DNA of 64,000 nt from Salminus brasiliensis (Eukaryota; Chordata; Actinopteri; Characiformes; Bryconidae): assembly GCF_030463535.1 (NCBI RefSeq), contig NC_132878.1:35528261-35592260 (forward strand), in the 5' to 3' direction. Positions 11,589 through 24,674 of this stretch are shown here, one piece after another (positions within the stretch are counted from its first letter, which is position 1; the number at the start of each line of letters is the position of its first letter). The notes beneath the pieces were generated by a model. The model had not been told where the DNA came from. It made no database searches and saw only the letters and a list, made by a program, of their open reading frames with translations. The position numbers and the translations under genes were made by a program.

Positions 11589-12086
11589 CCTGAGAGAAAT
11601 GGATATCGTACAAATGGATATCATATAAAATCAGTATGTCTTGTGGGCAGTGTCCTGTGAGCACTGATGAAGGACTACAGGATGACCAACACAAACTGTG
11701 CAGAAACAGATGAGCTTCTGTCTCTGACTTTACATCTACAAGGTGGACCAACTAGGTAGTAGTGTTTAATAGAGTGGACAGTGGGTGGACACAGTGTTTA
11801 AAAACTCCAGCGGCACTGCTGTATCTGATCCACTCGAACCAGCACAACACTACCATTGCTGAGAATTACCCACCACCCAAATACTACCTGCTCCGTGTTG
11901 GTACTGTGGGGTCCTGACCATTGAAGAACAAGGTGAAAGGAGGTTGTCACAGCATGCAGAGAAACAGATGGACTACAGTCTGGTATTATAGAACTACAAA
12001 TTACTCTTAATATTACTTAGTAACTGATGAAGTACTGATCAGTTAAAATAATTGTAACAGATTGTTTAGCATAGAAAGTAAACTTT

Positions 12087-12119
<33 letters not shown>
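11589..12119. repeat. Dispersed repeat and (TA)n tract
   Basis: The first bases continue the intron next to the gene B exon. From about 11660 to 12000 the sequence has the style of a dispersed fish DNA-transposon repeat (GTGGACAGTGGGTGGACAC, CAGCGGCACTGCTG). 12091-12119 is a pure TA repeat. No gene is seen. Confidence 0.5.
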
Positions 12120-12120
<1 letters not shown>

Positions 12121-12122
<2 letters not shown>

Positions 12123-12290
12123 GAAAAAAACTGACACTATGAATGGTTTTCAAAGTTATCTGGTTAAAGTATATTGCAGATGTTTACCAACAAATTGCCT
12201 TAAGTTTTACTTTCTCTTTCAGAGAAGTGGAATCCTAGGATACCTAAAAGCACAACCACACAGGAGCAGTAGAAGAGGAACAGTAGTGTT
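12121..12290. promoter_or_regulatory. Fifth promoter copy with one ISRE
   Basis: Homologous to the promoter part of the 548-bp unit but clearly diverged. The minus-strand ISRE is GAAAGAGAAAGT at 12209-12220. The plus-strand site has decayed (AAAACTGACACT). It shares AGAGAAGTGGAATC and the following bases with the other copies. It may be the older copy from which the array grew. No exon follows within a few hundred bases on the minus strand. Confidence 0.5.
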
Positions 12291-12849
12291 AGGCCCTCGT
12301 TATCACCCCTCCCCCAGGGCGATCCTGAGCCGCCGCCCACAGGCCCAAATAAGGGCCTCACTTCCTGGTTTTGTGTTGATTCCGGCTCATTTGAGCATGT
12401 TTTTCAAAGCATATGAGCATGTTTTCATTTAATTTTTAGAGTAAATGAGCACTAAATAACAAACATCTCATCTAATAAACAAGCATTATATTTGTCTGGT
12501 ACTCTGACTGGTGAAGTCATTATAATTATTTTATTTTTAGATATTCATGTAAATGTAGAAGCATTGTCCTGAGGACATGGAACAGTCACCATGATCTTAT
12601 TTTGTAGGTCAATTTCAAAATATCTCTTGTCAGATAAGCACTTCACACAGATGAAAAATATCATTAGAGGGGACTTTGGAAGAGCCTGTCTGATTTAAAC
12701 CTATATATATGTTTAATATAAATATGTATAAAGTGTGTATATAAAATGTGTGTGTACACACTATACACACTATATATGCATATACACACACACACACACA
12801 CACACTTTTTATATATATGCATATACACACACACCCACACTTTTATATA

Positions 12850-13490
12850 TACAGTGCCTTGCAAAAGTATTCACCCCCTTGAACTTTTCAACCTTTTGCC
12901 ACATTTCAGGCTTCAAACATAAATATATGAAATTGTAATTTCTTGTGAAGAATCAACAACAAGTGGGACACAATTGTGAAGTGGAACAACATTTATTGGA
13001 TATTTTAAACTTTTATTAGAAATAAAAAACTGAAAAGTGGAGCGTGCAATATTATTCAGCCCCCTTGCGTTAATACTTTGTAGCGCCACCTTTTGCTGTG
13101 ATTACAGCTGCAAGTCGCTTGGGGTATGTCTCTATCAGTTTTGCACATTGAGAGACTGACATTTTTGCCCATTCTTCCTTGCAAAACAGCTCGAGCTCAG
13201 TGAGGTTGGATGGAGAGCATTTGTGAACAGCAGTTTTTAGCTCTTTCCACAGATTCTTGATTGAATTCAGGTCTGGACTTTGACCTGGCCATCCTAACAT
13301 CCTTTATTTGTGACAACAAAAATTGAAAGTTTAGAGGGACGGCCGGGTCTTGGTAGATTTGCAGTGGTCTGATACTCCTTCCATTTCAATATGATCACTT
13401 GCACAGTGCTCCTTGAGATGTTTAAAGCTTGGGAAACCTTTAGTATCCAAATCCGGCTTTAAACTTCTCCACAACAGTATCTCGGACCAC
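12850..13490 (-). mobile_element. Internally deleted Tc1-like transposon
   Basis: The left end at 12850 begins TACAGTGCCTTGC, the terminal repeat of a common fish Tc1 family. Minus-strand 13070-13300 encodes the transposase C-terminus (GWPGQSPDLN, NLWKELK, KGGATKY). 13322-13490 matches its N-terminal HTH region, out of frame. The central DDE part is missing and the far end runs into microsatellite sequence, so it cannot be mobile on its own. Confidence 0.85.
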
Positions 13491-13570
13491 ACACACTTAT
13501 ATATATATATTGTTATATATATATACATACACACACGCACACTTTATATGTATATGCATGCACTTTTTAT

Positions 13571-14364
<794 letters not shown>

Positions 14365-15600
14365 GTACAACCTGCTTTACTATCTAAGAAGAGAGTTAAG
14401 AGATCTTGGCCTTGGCAAGTTAAAGGGCATTTTGGAACTTTAAGGGACACTGAATAATGGGGATATGTGTATTTTTGACTAAGCCTCTTCACCAGCATTA
14501 AAATGCACAGATGTCTTGACATGTTATGCCAATGACAAATTAATTTGGACTTGGTTTCAGTCAGTGAGGAAGTCTACTGCTCAGACTTCCATGATAAATT
14601 CTTTCCACCACCTGGGCTTCCGGGTCTGAACCTCAATAAATTTTATTGAGGACCGAGTATGATCACAAAAAATGTATTCTTCGATACATTACATAAGCAT
14701 GGCAAAAGAAAGCAAAAGCTAAGGAAATAGCTATGACATACATAATCAGTTAATTATGAGGCAGAAGCTCAAAGATGTATTAGAACTTTATGTGAAATTA
14801 ACCAAATGGTTTTATTTAATCACTGACATTTGAAAAAAACAGTGTCAAAGCCGAGCAGAGTCAAAACATGATATATGGGCAATGGCGAAAAAGACAGAAT
14901 GACTAACTGTCAAGTTTGGTTTACTTTGCTAATGAGGACAGTCAGGTTCTACAGTTCCTCTCACACCAGCTGCCAGTTCCATGCTGATGGCCCATGATGT
15001 CCAACTCCCACTTCAACCTCTGGAACAGTTACTATAACAACAGAAGACAGGCTGAGGTTATGGTCTACTTACAGTCGGATGATGTCAAGTTGGTCAGTGT
15101 ACTAATAAATATAAACTCTTATACATTATAAAGAATAATGACACCCCATGGGCCTGGCATGCAGTAATTAAGGGCAGGGGGCTGGCTAGGCTCCATACCC
15201 ACCGCGACCCTGACCAGAAGAAAGCGGGTAAGAAGAGGGATGGGTGGATGAATGAACACGCCATAGTTACATAGTTTCATAACTGCACTCCATTAGTTCA
15301 ACTTTGAAAATATGCTAAAAATTAGGAGAGATAATTTGAACTATTTGGGAAGGAATTAGGCAGCGCCTAATTGGAGTAAGTGTGATTGTTTGAGCATACA
15401 AATCCCCTAAATCCTAAATTAATCAACCAATTTTTGTAATATTATTGAACCAAATGTGGGAATGTAATTAGTTGCCTTAGTTAACTCAAAGTTAACTGAC
15501 ACTTTAATCTTCATAGACTAGCTATCAGAAATTAGCGTTACTGCAGTGGTGGTCATTTCTGGCATAAGTACACAAGAAAAAGGCAGAAACAATGTCTTAC
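14365..15600. other. Intergenic between genes B and C
   Basis: No coding exon was found. A short dispersed repeat with CCACCGCGACCCTGACCAG lies at about 15195-15245. Minus-strand ATTAAA at 15503-15508, about 120 nt after the gene C stop, is a possible poly(A) signal. Confidence 0.4.
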
Positions 15601-15627
15601 ACCGCCTTAATGCTATGTCATCTTCAA

Positions 15628-17749
15628 TTATAGAGTCGAAGCTGGGGGTGGTGTAAAGGCTGAATCAACCACAATAATGATGGAATTCAGACATTTTCAA
15701 CACAACACTGGTGTGATTTCTTATTATAAAGTAATACTTCCAGTTTCATATATATATGAACTTTTTATTGAGGGCAACTGTAAATGGATTACATACAGAG
15801 TTGACGTACCTTTGCTGTGTCCAGGTTGTGTGACATTGACATAGAAAGCTAAGTAAACAGGGTAATCGTTCTTGAAATCTCTGTTGTCAAAGTCGAAATA
15901 TTCTGGTGGTACCCCAGGAGTATTGTCGTGTAGGACCCATCTCCCATCCTCCAGGTTACTGCACACAACCATGTGTTTTCCTTTTACCATCCTCTTCCAC
16001 ACAAGCATAAACTGCAGTTTAAAGGTTCTGAGAGATGAGAAATAGATACCAAAGACATAAATATCATATAAAAGCATTATCAAAAGTGGTGGCAACTGTT
16101 AAGGAAACACTCATTAAAGGACTGTCTAGAAAGACACATCTCCACAATCATGTAAACATGCATGTTGCACTTTTTTCACACATATCGTTTGCAGTACTTA
16201 CCTGTCATATTTGTCAGTGACATTAAGTGGGGGGGCTGGGTTCATGTGTCCATCTCTGATTACCAGTATACTACAGGGCTCTCTATAAGTCATGCCCAAA
16301 GGCATCACTTTTCCATAACACTGAAACGCACTGTTAACACAGATTAAAAACCATTATGTTACATTATAGGGTTTTGTTTGGTTTAAAGAAAGCTTCTTAG
16401 AGAGTAAATATGAAGCTTATGAAATATTTACCAAATTATGCTTTCATGCAGACGACCATTAGCGCCATAAATTGCTTCATTTTCAGTAAAATGGTCTCTG
16501 GAACATACCAGGTTTCTAAACATTGCCATATGGTCCTTGACCCCACTCCTAAAATCAATTGTTTCTGCAATTTCGAATATACAGTTAGAATTGAACAGAT
16601 TCAAAGAAATTATCCAAAGATATTTAGCCTGATTGTACTTTTCTGCCTGTAACAATGTCAAGATTGTGTTAATTGTAGGATCAAGTTGAAAAAGTTCTTT
16701 ACAATTTTTGTATTTTTTATGACTAATTTGAAGGCCAATTAGGAGTGCGTCAAGGAGGCACGTATTTTTAAACTGGTATGCGCCATATTGACCACCAGCT
16801 TTAATATAGCTGCCCCAGTCTTCAGTGAGGAGATTCACCAAATCATGCCTGGAAAAACAATATTACCCATAGTGACTTGTCACATCAAAGTAAAGCTGTA
16901 CATTTCAGAAATAACACATATAAAGCGTATGGAATTATTATATTAATAAGAAATGTATCATTTAATCCATTAAAAAAAGTCTATGGGCCGCCAGTGGACT
17001 GAAGGCATTATTAGAAACTTCTATTACCAAAGAATAGCCCCAACAGTTTGTACAGAACCTAAGTGTGTTATTACACCTAAGTGTGTAATAAACCTTGGAG
17101 TGTTAAAGAGGGGTTAAACCATTAGAGAACCTACCTTTTGTTATTTGCTTGGTCTCCAGCAGCATCTGAGAAACCACACAAATATACGTGTCAATATCAG
17201 GCCATTAGTGGAAACCTCTGTAAGTGTATTTTATCTTATCTATTTATGTTGTCAAGTAATCCTCCTTAAAGCTTTGTTTACCTTTAAGAAGGCGTTCATG
17301 TTCCTCATTAAGCAGAGAGTAGTCAACGTTGCTGGTGCCACTGTAAAAAAGGTAATAAAGGTAATTCGATTTTTACACTATGGTTTTCGATATGTATATA
17401 TATTTTTGCCATAATTTTTACCGTCTACTATTATCTATGTAGCATCTGCATGAGCTAAATGCTACATAGCCTACATAGAATGCTATGCAACGTAAATGTA
17501 AATAAACATTGTTCTGCCCAGACCTGTCCTCCACTCATTATTACCCTTCGGTTTATTCTATCTTACTCACTGAAGTGTATGAGCAACTTTTAATTACAGA
17601 TAATCACACAGCTGAGTCTTTAGCTGACAACACTGTCGGCAGCCCAGCACAAACGTTTTACTTGTACTCTTGTAATCTTTCGTTGTAAAATCTCCACAAT
17701 GTAAAATATAATAAGATAATAAGAAACGACTTTACCAGGCATTTCCCAT
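15628..17749 (-). CDS. Gene C: DUB-like papain-fold cysteine peptidase candidate, 7 exons, about 299 aa
   Basis: Exons in transcript order are 17736-17749, 17282-17340, 17135-17165, 16432-16848, 16202-16330, 15810-16027 and 15628-15659 (14, 59, 31, 417, 129, 218 and 32 nt). All junctions are GT-AG and in phase, with the same phases as genes A and D. The start gives MGNACG, so Gly2 could be N-myristoylated; this is inference from sequence only. Key boxes are NTCLLD (Cys near 65), GKHMVVC (His near 235) and WVLHDN (Asp near 251). Exons 5 and 6 have exactly the lengths found in gene A. The last exon adds only about ten residues (FTPPPASTL) before TAA, much shorter than in A or D. No ISRE was seen in the 700 bp upstream. 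The function is not known; a USP/USPL1-like isopeptidase is the best guess. Gene B is its closest relative. Confidence 0.8.
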
Positions 17750-18500
17750 CTCAAGCATTGTATTTGTTACACTGCACAGACTATTCAGACTGTCCTTGAT
17801 TTGCTGCCAGACACAAAAAAATTCCCGCTCTAAACTGTATTAGAGGAAGTGAGGTTATGTCCGGTGAGTTGGAAGTAGCATCAGAGGTGTGTCCAAACCA
17901 TTGACCTACCGTTCTGCCATGCACTGTGCAAACTTTGTTTCCAGCCTAATGTTTTTTCCCAGACCCTCTACAAAGTGGCTCTTCGATCAGTAGTATAGTC
18001 AAATATAGTCAATACTAACAGGTTTAAATACACAGGTAGACAGGAAAGAGTAATCAGTGTTTCAGTGGTGGTGATGACCTGAATACTAAATGGTGTTTTG
18101 TCAATGAGGAAGTAAGAACTAAAGGTGCATCTTGGGAAATGGAGTTCATATAGTCATTAGAGAGAGTGAGTCAGAGAGAGCAGCCATACCATTAATACCA
18201 CCTTTTTGTTTGTAAACTTTCTGTCTATTGTATTAACTCCACTTATCACCTAGAAACACTTTGTTGTACTCTGTTAGCCTCCTTTCACCTTTTCTGCTGA
18301 TCAGGAGAACACAGATCAGGACAACACAGGACCACCACAGAGCAGGTAGTGTTTGAATGAATGAAATAGCAGAAATGATCATGTAATCTACTAAACTCAA
18401 CAGGAAACCTCAGAAACCTAACATGGCATCACTGGTTTCACCGCTGCTTGGCACTACTGCAAGATCTATATACGTCCCTGTAACCACATGCAAGTCTGTA
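17750..18500. other. Upstream region of gene C
   Basis: Contains the presumed promoter and 5' UTR of gene C. No TATA box, CRE or GAAANNGAAA motif was found, unlike upstream of gene A. The right part merges into the gypsy element. Confidence 0.4.
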
Positions 18501-18504
18501 GAGC

Positions 18505-21225
18505 CAGAAACAGGTCAAACACCAAAACAGGACTAAACAAGAGAATAAACATGCTCCAAAAAGCTGAAGCAAACAACAAGACATAGTCTAGGTGCAGCAT
18601 TCTAAACCAGGAACACCAGGGCCATTCGTGACATTAACCCCCCCATCATCCACCCCCCCAACAGATGGCCCCAGCCAACCCACATACTCCATGCCTGAGA
18701 CAGCCCCTAGGCTTCGGAGACCCTGATGGTCACAATGGAAATCCGCCATGAGCAAAAGGTCCAAGATGTCGCAGACCAAAACCTAAGACCACTCTTCTGA
18801 GCAGTAGCCCTCCCAGTCCCTTGTTCTTACACTGTAAGCTAGCTTCAGACATTCTGTCCTACTCGCTGTCCTACACATTGAAGCAAACATTAGCCTCCTC
18901 CCGAATCTGCTGGCTACGTCTCATTTAGTTATCCATTGCTGGCACATCACTAGATTCTGACTCCAACGGCAGAAATTGAAGTTGGTAAGCTAAGACACGC
19001 TAAAAAGGAGTGAGCCCTGTAGACAAGCTAGTCAAAGAGTTTTTGGCATACTCTGCCCAAGGTAGGGAGGTGCTCCAATCATGCTGATTCCGATTACAGT
19101 TGTAGCAGAGAAAATGCCCTCCTGATTGAGTCTCTCTATCTGACCACTGGTCAGTGGATGGTAATCAAAAGTAGGACTTACAAAAAGATTAGAATGGTCT
19201 AGGTTGTCTTGTTACCTCCAGCCAGTGCCTTCATTTGTCAAAGGCATCCTTTATAGCTAATAACTCCCTGTTCCCTACAGTATAGTGTCGCTCAACGCTA
19301 TTAAGTTACGGAAGAAATAGGCTGGATACAACATGGATAAACTTTTTTTACAAGTTGGGACAAAACTGCACCAAATTTCTGTTTCCGATGCATTTACCAC
19401 CGCAACAAAAGGTATCAGGATTTGGATGTTTGAGAACTGGCACTATAGTGAACTTCTCCTGTAAAGCTATGAATGCTCCCACAGCTGCAGTTTTCCAAAC
19501 TATGGTGTTTTTAGTTTTAACTAGGGTTAACTAGTGTTTTTCTTATTTAAATTTGAGAAGCCCAAAAAATGCCTCCTTAACTTCTTAACTTGGCTGGGTC
19601 TAGACCATTTTTTGACAGCACTGACACCAGGCTGTATGTTGTACCCCAAAATTTCCTTGACATGGAATTCACACTTCTCTGCCTTGACGGATAACTTGTT
19701 GTCCAAGACCCTCTGAAGGACAGCCTGAATGTGTCTAATATGATCCTCCAAGGAGGGTGAAAAAATCAGAATGTCATCTATGTAGACTAACACCCTACAA
19801 TCTATCATGTCTCTGAGGACCTCATTGACATTTGCCTAAAATACTGAGGAAGCATTGGCCAGCCCATGTGGCATTACTAAATATTCATAGTGCCCTCTAG
19901 TGGTCACAAAAGCAGTCTTCCATTCATCATTCTTGAAATTGAAATCAAATTACATGCACTTTTGAGGTCAAGGATCTCTGAAGCTGAGGGCACTAAGGGG
20001 AGGGGGTAAGGATACTTGACTGTGATGGCATTAAGTTCCTGGTAATCAATGCAGACCCGGAGACTGCCATCCTTCTTTTCCACAAAAAAACCCTGCTGCA
20101 GCCGGGGAGGTGGAGGGTTGAATATGGCCCATTTCTAAAGCTTCAGCCTTGTATGTTTCTGGTTCTGAGAGCTGATATACCCAGGAACAATATTGGGGAG
20201 AAGCTCTATGGCACAATCCCAAGACACTACATTGCTCATATTAGGACTGATCTGATTATGATCAGATGAGTGAATGACAAGAAATGAGAGTTTCTCCTCA
20301 TGAAAGAGTCCAATCTTTACTAATAGCTACACTGAGGCCATTGTCACAAACCCTTTGCCTAATGGGCATCCATTCAAAGCTTTGACTCGTAGCTGTGAGG
20401 TTGATCAGGATTTTGTAGGGGGATCTGGAGACCATCTGCCAGACCCAGGTCCATAAAGTTTCCAGCTGCTCCAGAATCTCTCAAAGGTTATGGAAGTCTG
20501 AATAACTGAATAACGTTATATAATGGAAGTCTGAATAACTATCCAAAGTCATGTTGTGTCCTCAAAATGTCAACTCGGCTTCGAGATTGTTTCTCAGCCC
20601 CCTGCTGAAAAGCCACCAGTAAAGCCATTCACTCCATCCACTGTCGGCTGCGACTGTGTGGAATTCAAGTTCATATGCAGCCACAGAACAGGTGCCTTGT
20701 TTAAGCTAACACAGCCTTAAACCCAGCTCTTTTCTGGCAGCGGGGTGATCAACAGCTTTGAATTGATTTAAAAACATGAGCCTCGGATCTTAATATCTCA
20801 CTGTTTGCAGTCCATAGCGATGTAGTCCATTCTTTAGCTTTACTCCATTAACAATGACATAATGAGATTTTTTTTATCAGTCTTGGTCCAAAATGTTTCA
20901 GTGTTATGGTTGATATACATTGTACACTGCACTAAAATAGTTCTACTGCAATGAAAGTGGAGGAAGGCGGACTCGTGGCCACGTCTTCTGTCACACAATC
21001 CCAGTACAGAATGGGATCCAATCGCAAGTTTATTGAGCAGACAGGTGTAAACAAACCAGGTAAACAAAGGCAGACAAGAGCAAATCCAATAATCCAAATC
21101 GTAAAGGCAGAAACAGGTCAAATCTTAAAACAGAACTAAACAAAAGAAAAAACACTTTCAAATGCTGAAGGAAACAAGATGCCGTACCTCAGTCTAGGTG
21201 CAGCATCCTAAAATACTGGCGCAAA
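18505..21225 (-). mobile_element. Ty3/gypsy retrotransposon remnant
   Basis: On the minus strand, 20110-19530 carries reverse transcriptase pieces: [20 protein letters not shown] sequence near 20080, then MPHGLANAS, and VYIDDILIFS with the YxDD-type catalytic box at about 19740-19790. Near 19100-19000 an integrase piece reads WAEYAKNSL. Many stops and frameshifts break the pol gene. Related segments at about 18505-18630 and 21105-21225 (ACAGGTCAAA, GTCTAGGTGCAGCAT) are probably what is left of the two LTRs. The element separates gene C from gene D. Confidence 0.82.
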
Positions 21226-21863
21226 TGACATATTGCATACAGGTGAGTGTGAGTCAGTACTGATGGTGACCTCCTGAGATGGGGAAGTGGAAAACTAAGG
21301 CCAATTGTCACAGTCACAAAATATTCTCTGAGTGATACCATATAAGAACCATGTGTAGCACCTTGATTTTTAAGAGTGTAGGTTTTCCCAGTGTAAGATA
21401 ATCACACATCTACCAAACATCTCATGAGGGCAGGCAAATAGGTATTCCAGCAATACACCAAAAACACATATTGCAAAAGTCAGAAATATGTACATGTGTA
21501 AATGTGTACAGTGAGCTTACATACAGTATGATGGAATGGCTTATGGCCGTAAAGCTTAAGTTGTGGTACAATGTGTAATTTTTTTAACAAGGAACTTTAA
21601 ATAAAATAAATTAAACATGTTACATCAACCAGGCAATAAATAAAATAAATTACTAATGCTGAACAAAGGCTGATGTAATATTAATACTTTGTGTAATGTA
21701 GAAACAAGTGGTGCATTGCAGCAATTATTCAAAACATTCAAATATTGCATGGGAATCATTCTGCTACACCACAAGTTTGACTTCTGCTCATCAAAGACAG
21801 ACATGCATTTGACTTTTTTTTCAATGCACATTTTAGAACCAGAGCCTGGCACAGGTAGCATAT

Positions 21864-24674
21864 TTATTCAGAGTCAGAGGTACCACAGGCTAGGTCTTCA
21901 AAGCTCATCAGTATGTCCTCCATGGACTCTTCAAGATTTTCTAGCTGTTCAGATGAACCATAATCGAAAGGCTGTGCTCCTCCTCCGGTCTCAGGGATGC
22001 CTACAAAGGGAAAGAAATAGCAAGTCACTGTTTTTGCAGAACAACATTAGAATATGCAAAGGCATGGGTGAAACTTTACACACAATCACGAGTCATTCTA
22101 AAACATAAAAGTCGAAAAATACCGATTTTTCGTTCATCAGCTTGTGTCGTATTGATGTAGCCAGCCCAGCAGATCATGTAACGATGAAGATCTTGCTCGA
22201 GGTTGAAAGGCCGAAAAGACCTAAAGGCTGGATTATTATCATAAAGAATCCATATTTTCTTTGTGAATTGAAAAGACATGACCATGTGAGTCCCTTCTCC
22301 TAGCAACAGAAACTGAAGCTGAAAGATCCTGTAAGAAAGAAGAAGACAGTGATTGTGAAAGTGGTGCAACTGGACAGTAGTACTGTATATTGCACATGCT
22401 CTCACAAGCCTACTGTCCAGTTGCACCATGTTGCTGATTGACAGTAGTATAATTTTGGGGAAGAAAAGTGAGGGTGAAAGTGGTAAGGAGAAAGAAAATG
22501 ATGCAAATAATGAGAAATAGCTTCACAATCGATATCTATGGCTCCATCAGCATGACAGAACAAGTTGTACCGCCATTAGCTTAAACCAGATAAACTAAAT
22601 GTGCTCAGTTTAATGTGTTTTCATTATAAATAAACCCGAAATGATTATAATAATAATGCTGCATTGCTGTAATACAATCATTACTAATTAACAATAATAG
22701 GTTCTGTCTATTATCAGATTACAATACAAACATTATTTATTAATGTTATTATTGCTTAAAAATGCAACACAGCACTGCATAATGGTCCACAGAAGTGGTA
22801 TCACTAAAGGACTTCAGGCCCCAAATTATTATTTTTGGTAAATTTGTAGTTACTTTTTGTTTCCATCTTCAACACAGAGGGGTGGTTTCTGAACCTTAGT
22901 GTCGAACGTTTTAGGAACAACCAGGATCATTGTGGGATTGTCTGCACAGCCCAAAGCCTTCACATCACCAAGCACCCGAAACTTGCTGGGAAGAGAAAAA
23001 TATTAGTATTTTTTAAACATTAAACATTATTTAAAAGGAAAATTCATATATTTTTTAACTATATTACTTCTGCGTAGTTTAAACTCATTGCTTACCTCAC
23101 GGTTGTTTCGTATACAGGACTATCATCAGGTGTTTCTTGGTGGTACTCGACTTGAGCACATACCAGTTTAGCAAACATTGGGAAATGATCTTTTACAGTG
23201 CCGAAAATGTCTATTTCATTATTTTGCGGAACCCGTCCCAGCTGTCGCAGCCAAAGGGCTTTTGCATTGTTATAGTCTGCTGCATTTAAATAAGCCAGTA
23301 TAATCTTGAGTGACACATTAGACTCTAGTAGCGATCTAACATTTTGGAATTTAATGTAACAGACGTGAAAAGCAGCCAGAATCGAGTCCAAGACACACGT
23401 GTTTGTAAACTGGTATGTGGCAAAATGACCATCCGCTCTTATGTAGACCCCGTGAATTATCAGCATCAGCAGTGCTGGCAGTCCTGTATCTGAAAGAGTG
23501 CTGAGAAGTTGCATAAAATAGTCAAAACCAAAAACTGGCAAAAAAGTATTTTTATATGAAGGCATTTTTTTTTTTTAAACTTACATTGCAGGACTGCCTG
23601 AACTGGCATCTAAATGAACAGAAATGAGCAACAAGTGCATACAGTTTTAGAATCTTTTTGTGTGAAAGCTGCTGAAAGTCATGGCTAAAACAGTAGCTAT
23701 AATAATGTGTTAAAACTTCATTATTTCTTCAAGATACACATGATTTCAAATACCTTCATTGTTGAATGGCCTGTACTGGCACTTCCGCTTACTGGGGCTG
23801 TGGAATCAGAGAAAATGTCTGCAGCCACACAGGTTTCTTTTATATAGCTTAATCTATTCAAACACAATTGATTTAAGATGATTTCTAAGAATGGAAATAA
23901 ATAAATGACCCATTATGCCCATTAAGTCCATCTAAAATGGATATTTTTTCAGTTTAGGTTAGGGGTGGAAAAATGAAGGCCGGAATTCTGAGAATGCTGA
24001 GTCATTGCTCACACACACTGCTGGCACAAAGACTATCAATCAAATTTTGATTTGCTAATTAGCTGAGTTAATCAGTGTTGATTAAGCAGGACCATCACCA
24101 AACAGTAAAGCAATCTCAATCAACAGTAATGAAATACAGCACACATACACCACTAAAAGATCGCGTTAGCCAAAAATGCTAACATGGCTAGCAGCGATGC
24201 TTAGCTGTTTAGCATGATGCAAGCTCCCCCATGTTTTTCAAAGGCTGGAGAAAGAAAAGTTGGCCTAAACTTACAGTTAAACAAAACCATGCTGCTCTTT
24301 AGTGGGGAAAACATTCTCAGAAAGGTTAGATTCAGAGCCACATCCTCTGTACGGAAACCAGTCGTATCTACCCTGCTACAAGTTTTGACACTGTTGTTAC
24401 AAAGAAACAAATGAAAGTGAAACGTAAATGCTACTGTGTGATCTTACTGATCGCTGACTTATTTTAAGCACCAGTGCTACTCAAACTTTCATTTCCTAAA
24501 TTTAGCGTAGGTGCTCGTACATGCTTACACACATGTACCATTTTGCTTCCTTGTTTATCACTCATCAGTCAGCGATTATGAATTCAGTATGATTTTGCTT
24601 TAAAAACACTGCAAAAACTGCAAGATTACACTGAAAAAGTTAAAACATAAAAAAGTTTACCTTCTGCTCGTCAT
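21864..24674 (-). CDS. Gene D: DUB-like papain-fold cysteine peptidase candidate, 7 exons, about 320 aa
   Basis: Exons in transcript order are 24661-24674, 23754-23797, 23585-23609, 23096-23500, 22854-22985, 22123-22328 and 21864-22000 (14, 44, 25, 405, 132, 206 and 137 nt). Phases match genes A and C throughout. Another acceptor for exon 4 at 23489 exists but would break the phase pattern. The N-terminus (MTSRSPSKRKCQYRP) has a basic patch that could be a nuclear signal. Core boxes are NTCVLD (Cys near 63), GTHMVMS (His near 221) and WILYDNNP (Asp near 237). The C-terminal exon gives an acidic tail (SMEDILMSFEDLACG) absent from A and C. An ISRE-like site lies in intron 1. It is the most diverged of the three. 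Inferred role: an isopeptidase-like enzyme or decoy. No experimental function is implied by the sequence alone. Confidence 0.8.
24413..24424 (+). promoter_or_regulatory. ISRE-like site in gene D intron 1
   Basis: GAAAGTGAAACG fits GAAANNGAAAC. It lies about 240 bp downstream of the gene D start exon, inside intron 1. It could act as an intronic enhancer or mark an alternative promoter. One 12-bp match could also be chance. Confidence 0.4.

Noticed and set aside
23096..23489. Alternative exon 4 start of gene D at 23489
   Set aside because: It needs a phase not provided by the preceding 25-nt exon. The acceptor at 23500 joins in phase and fits genes A and C.
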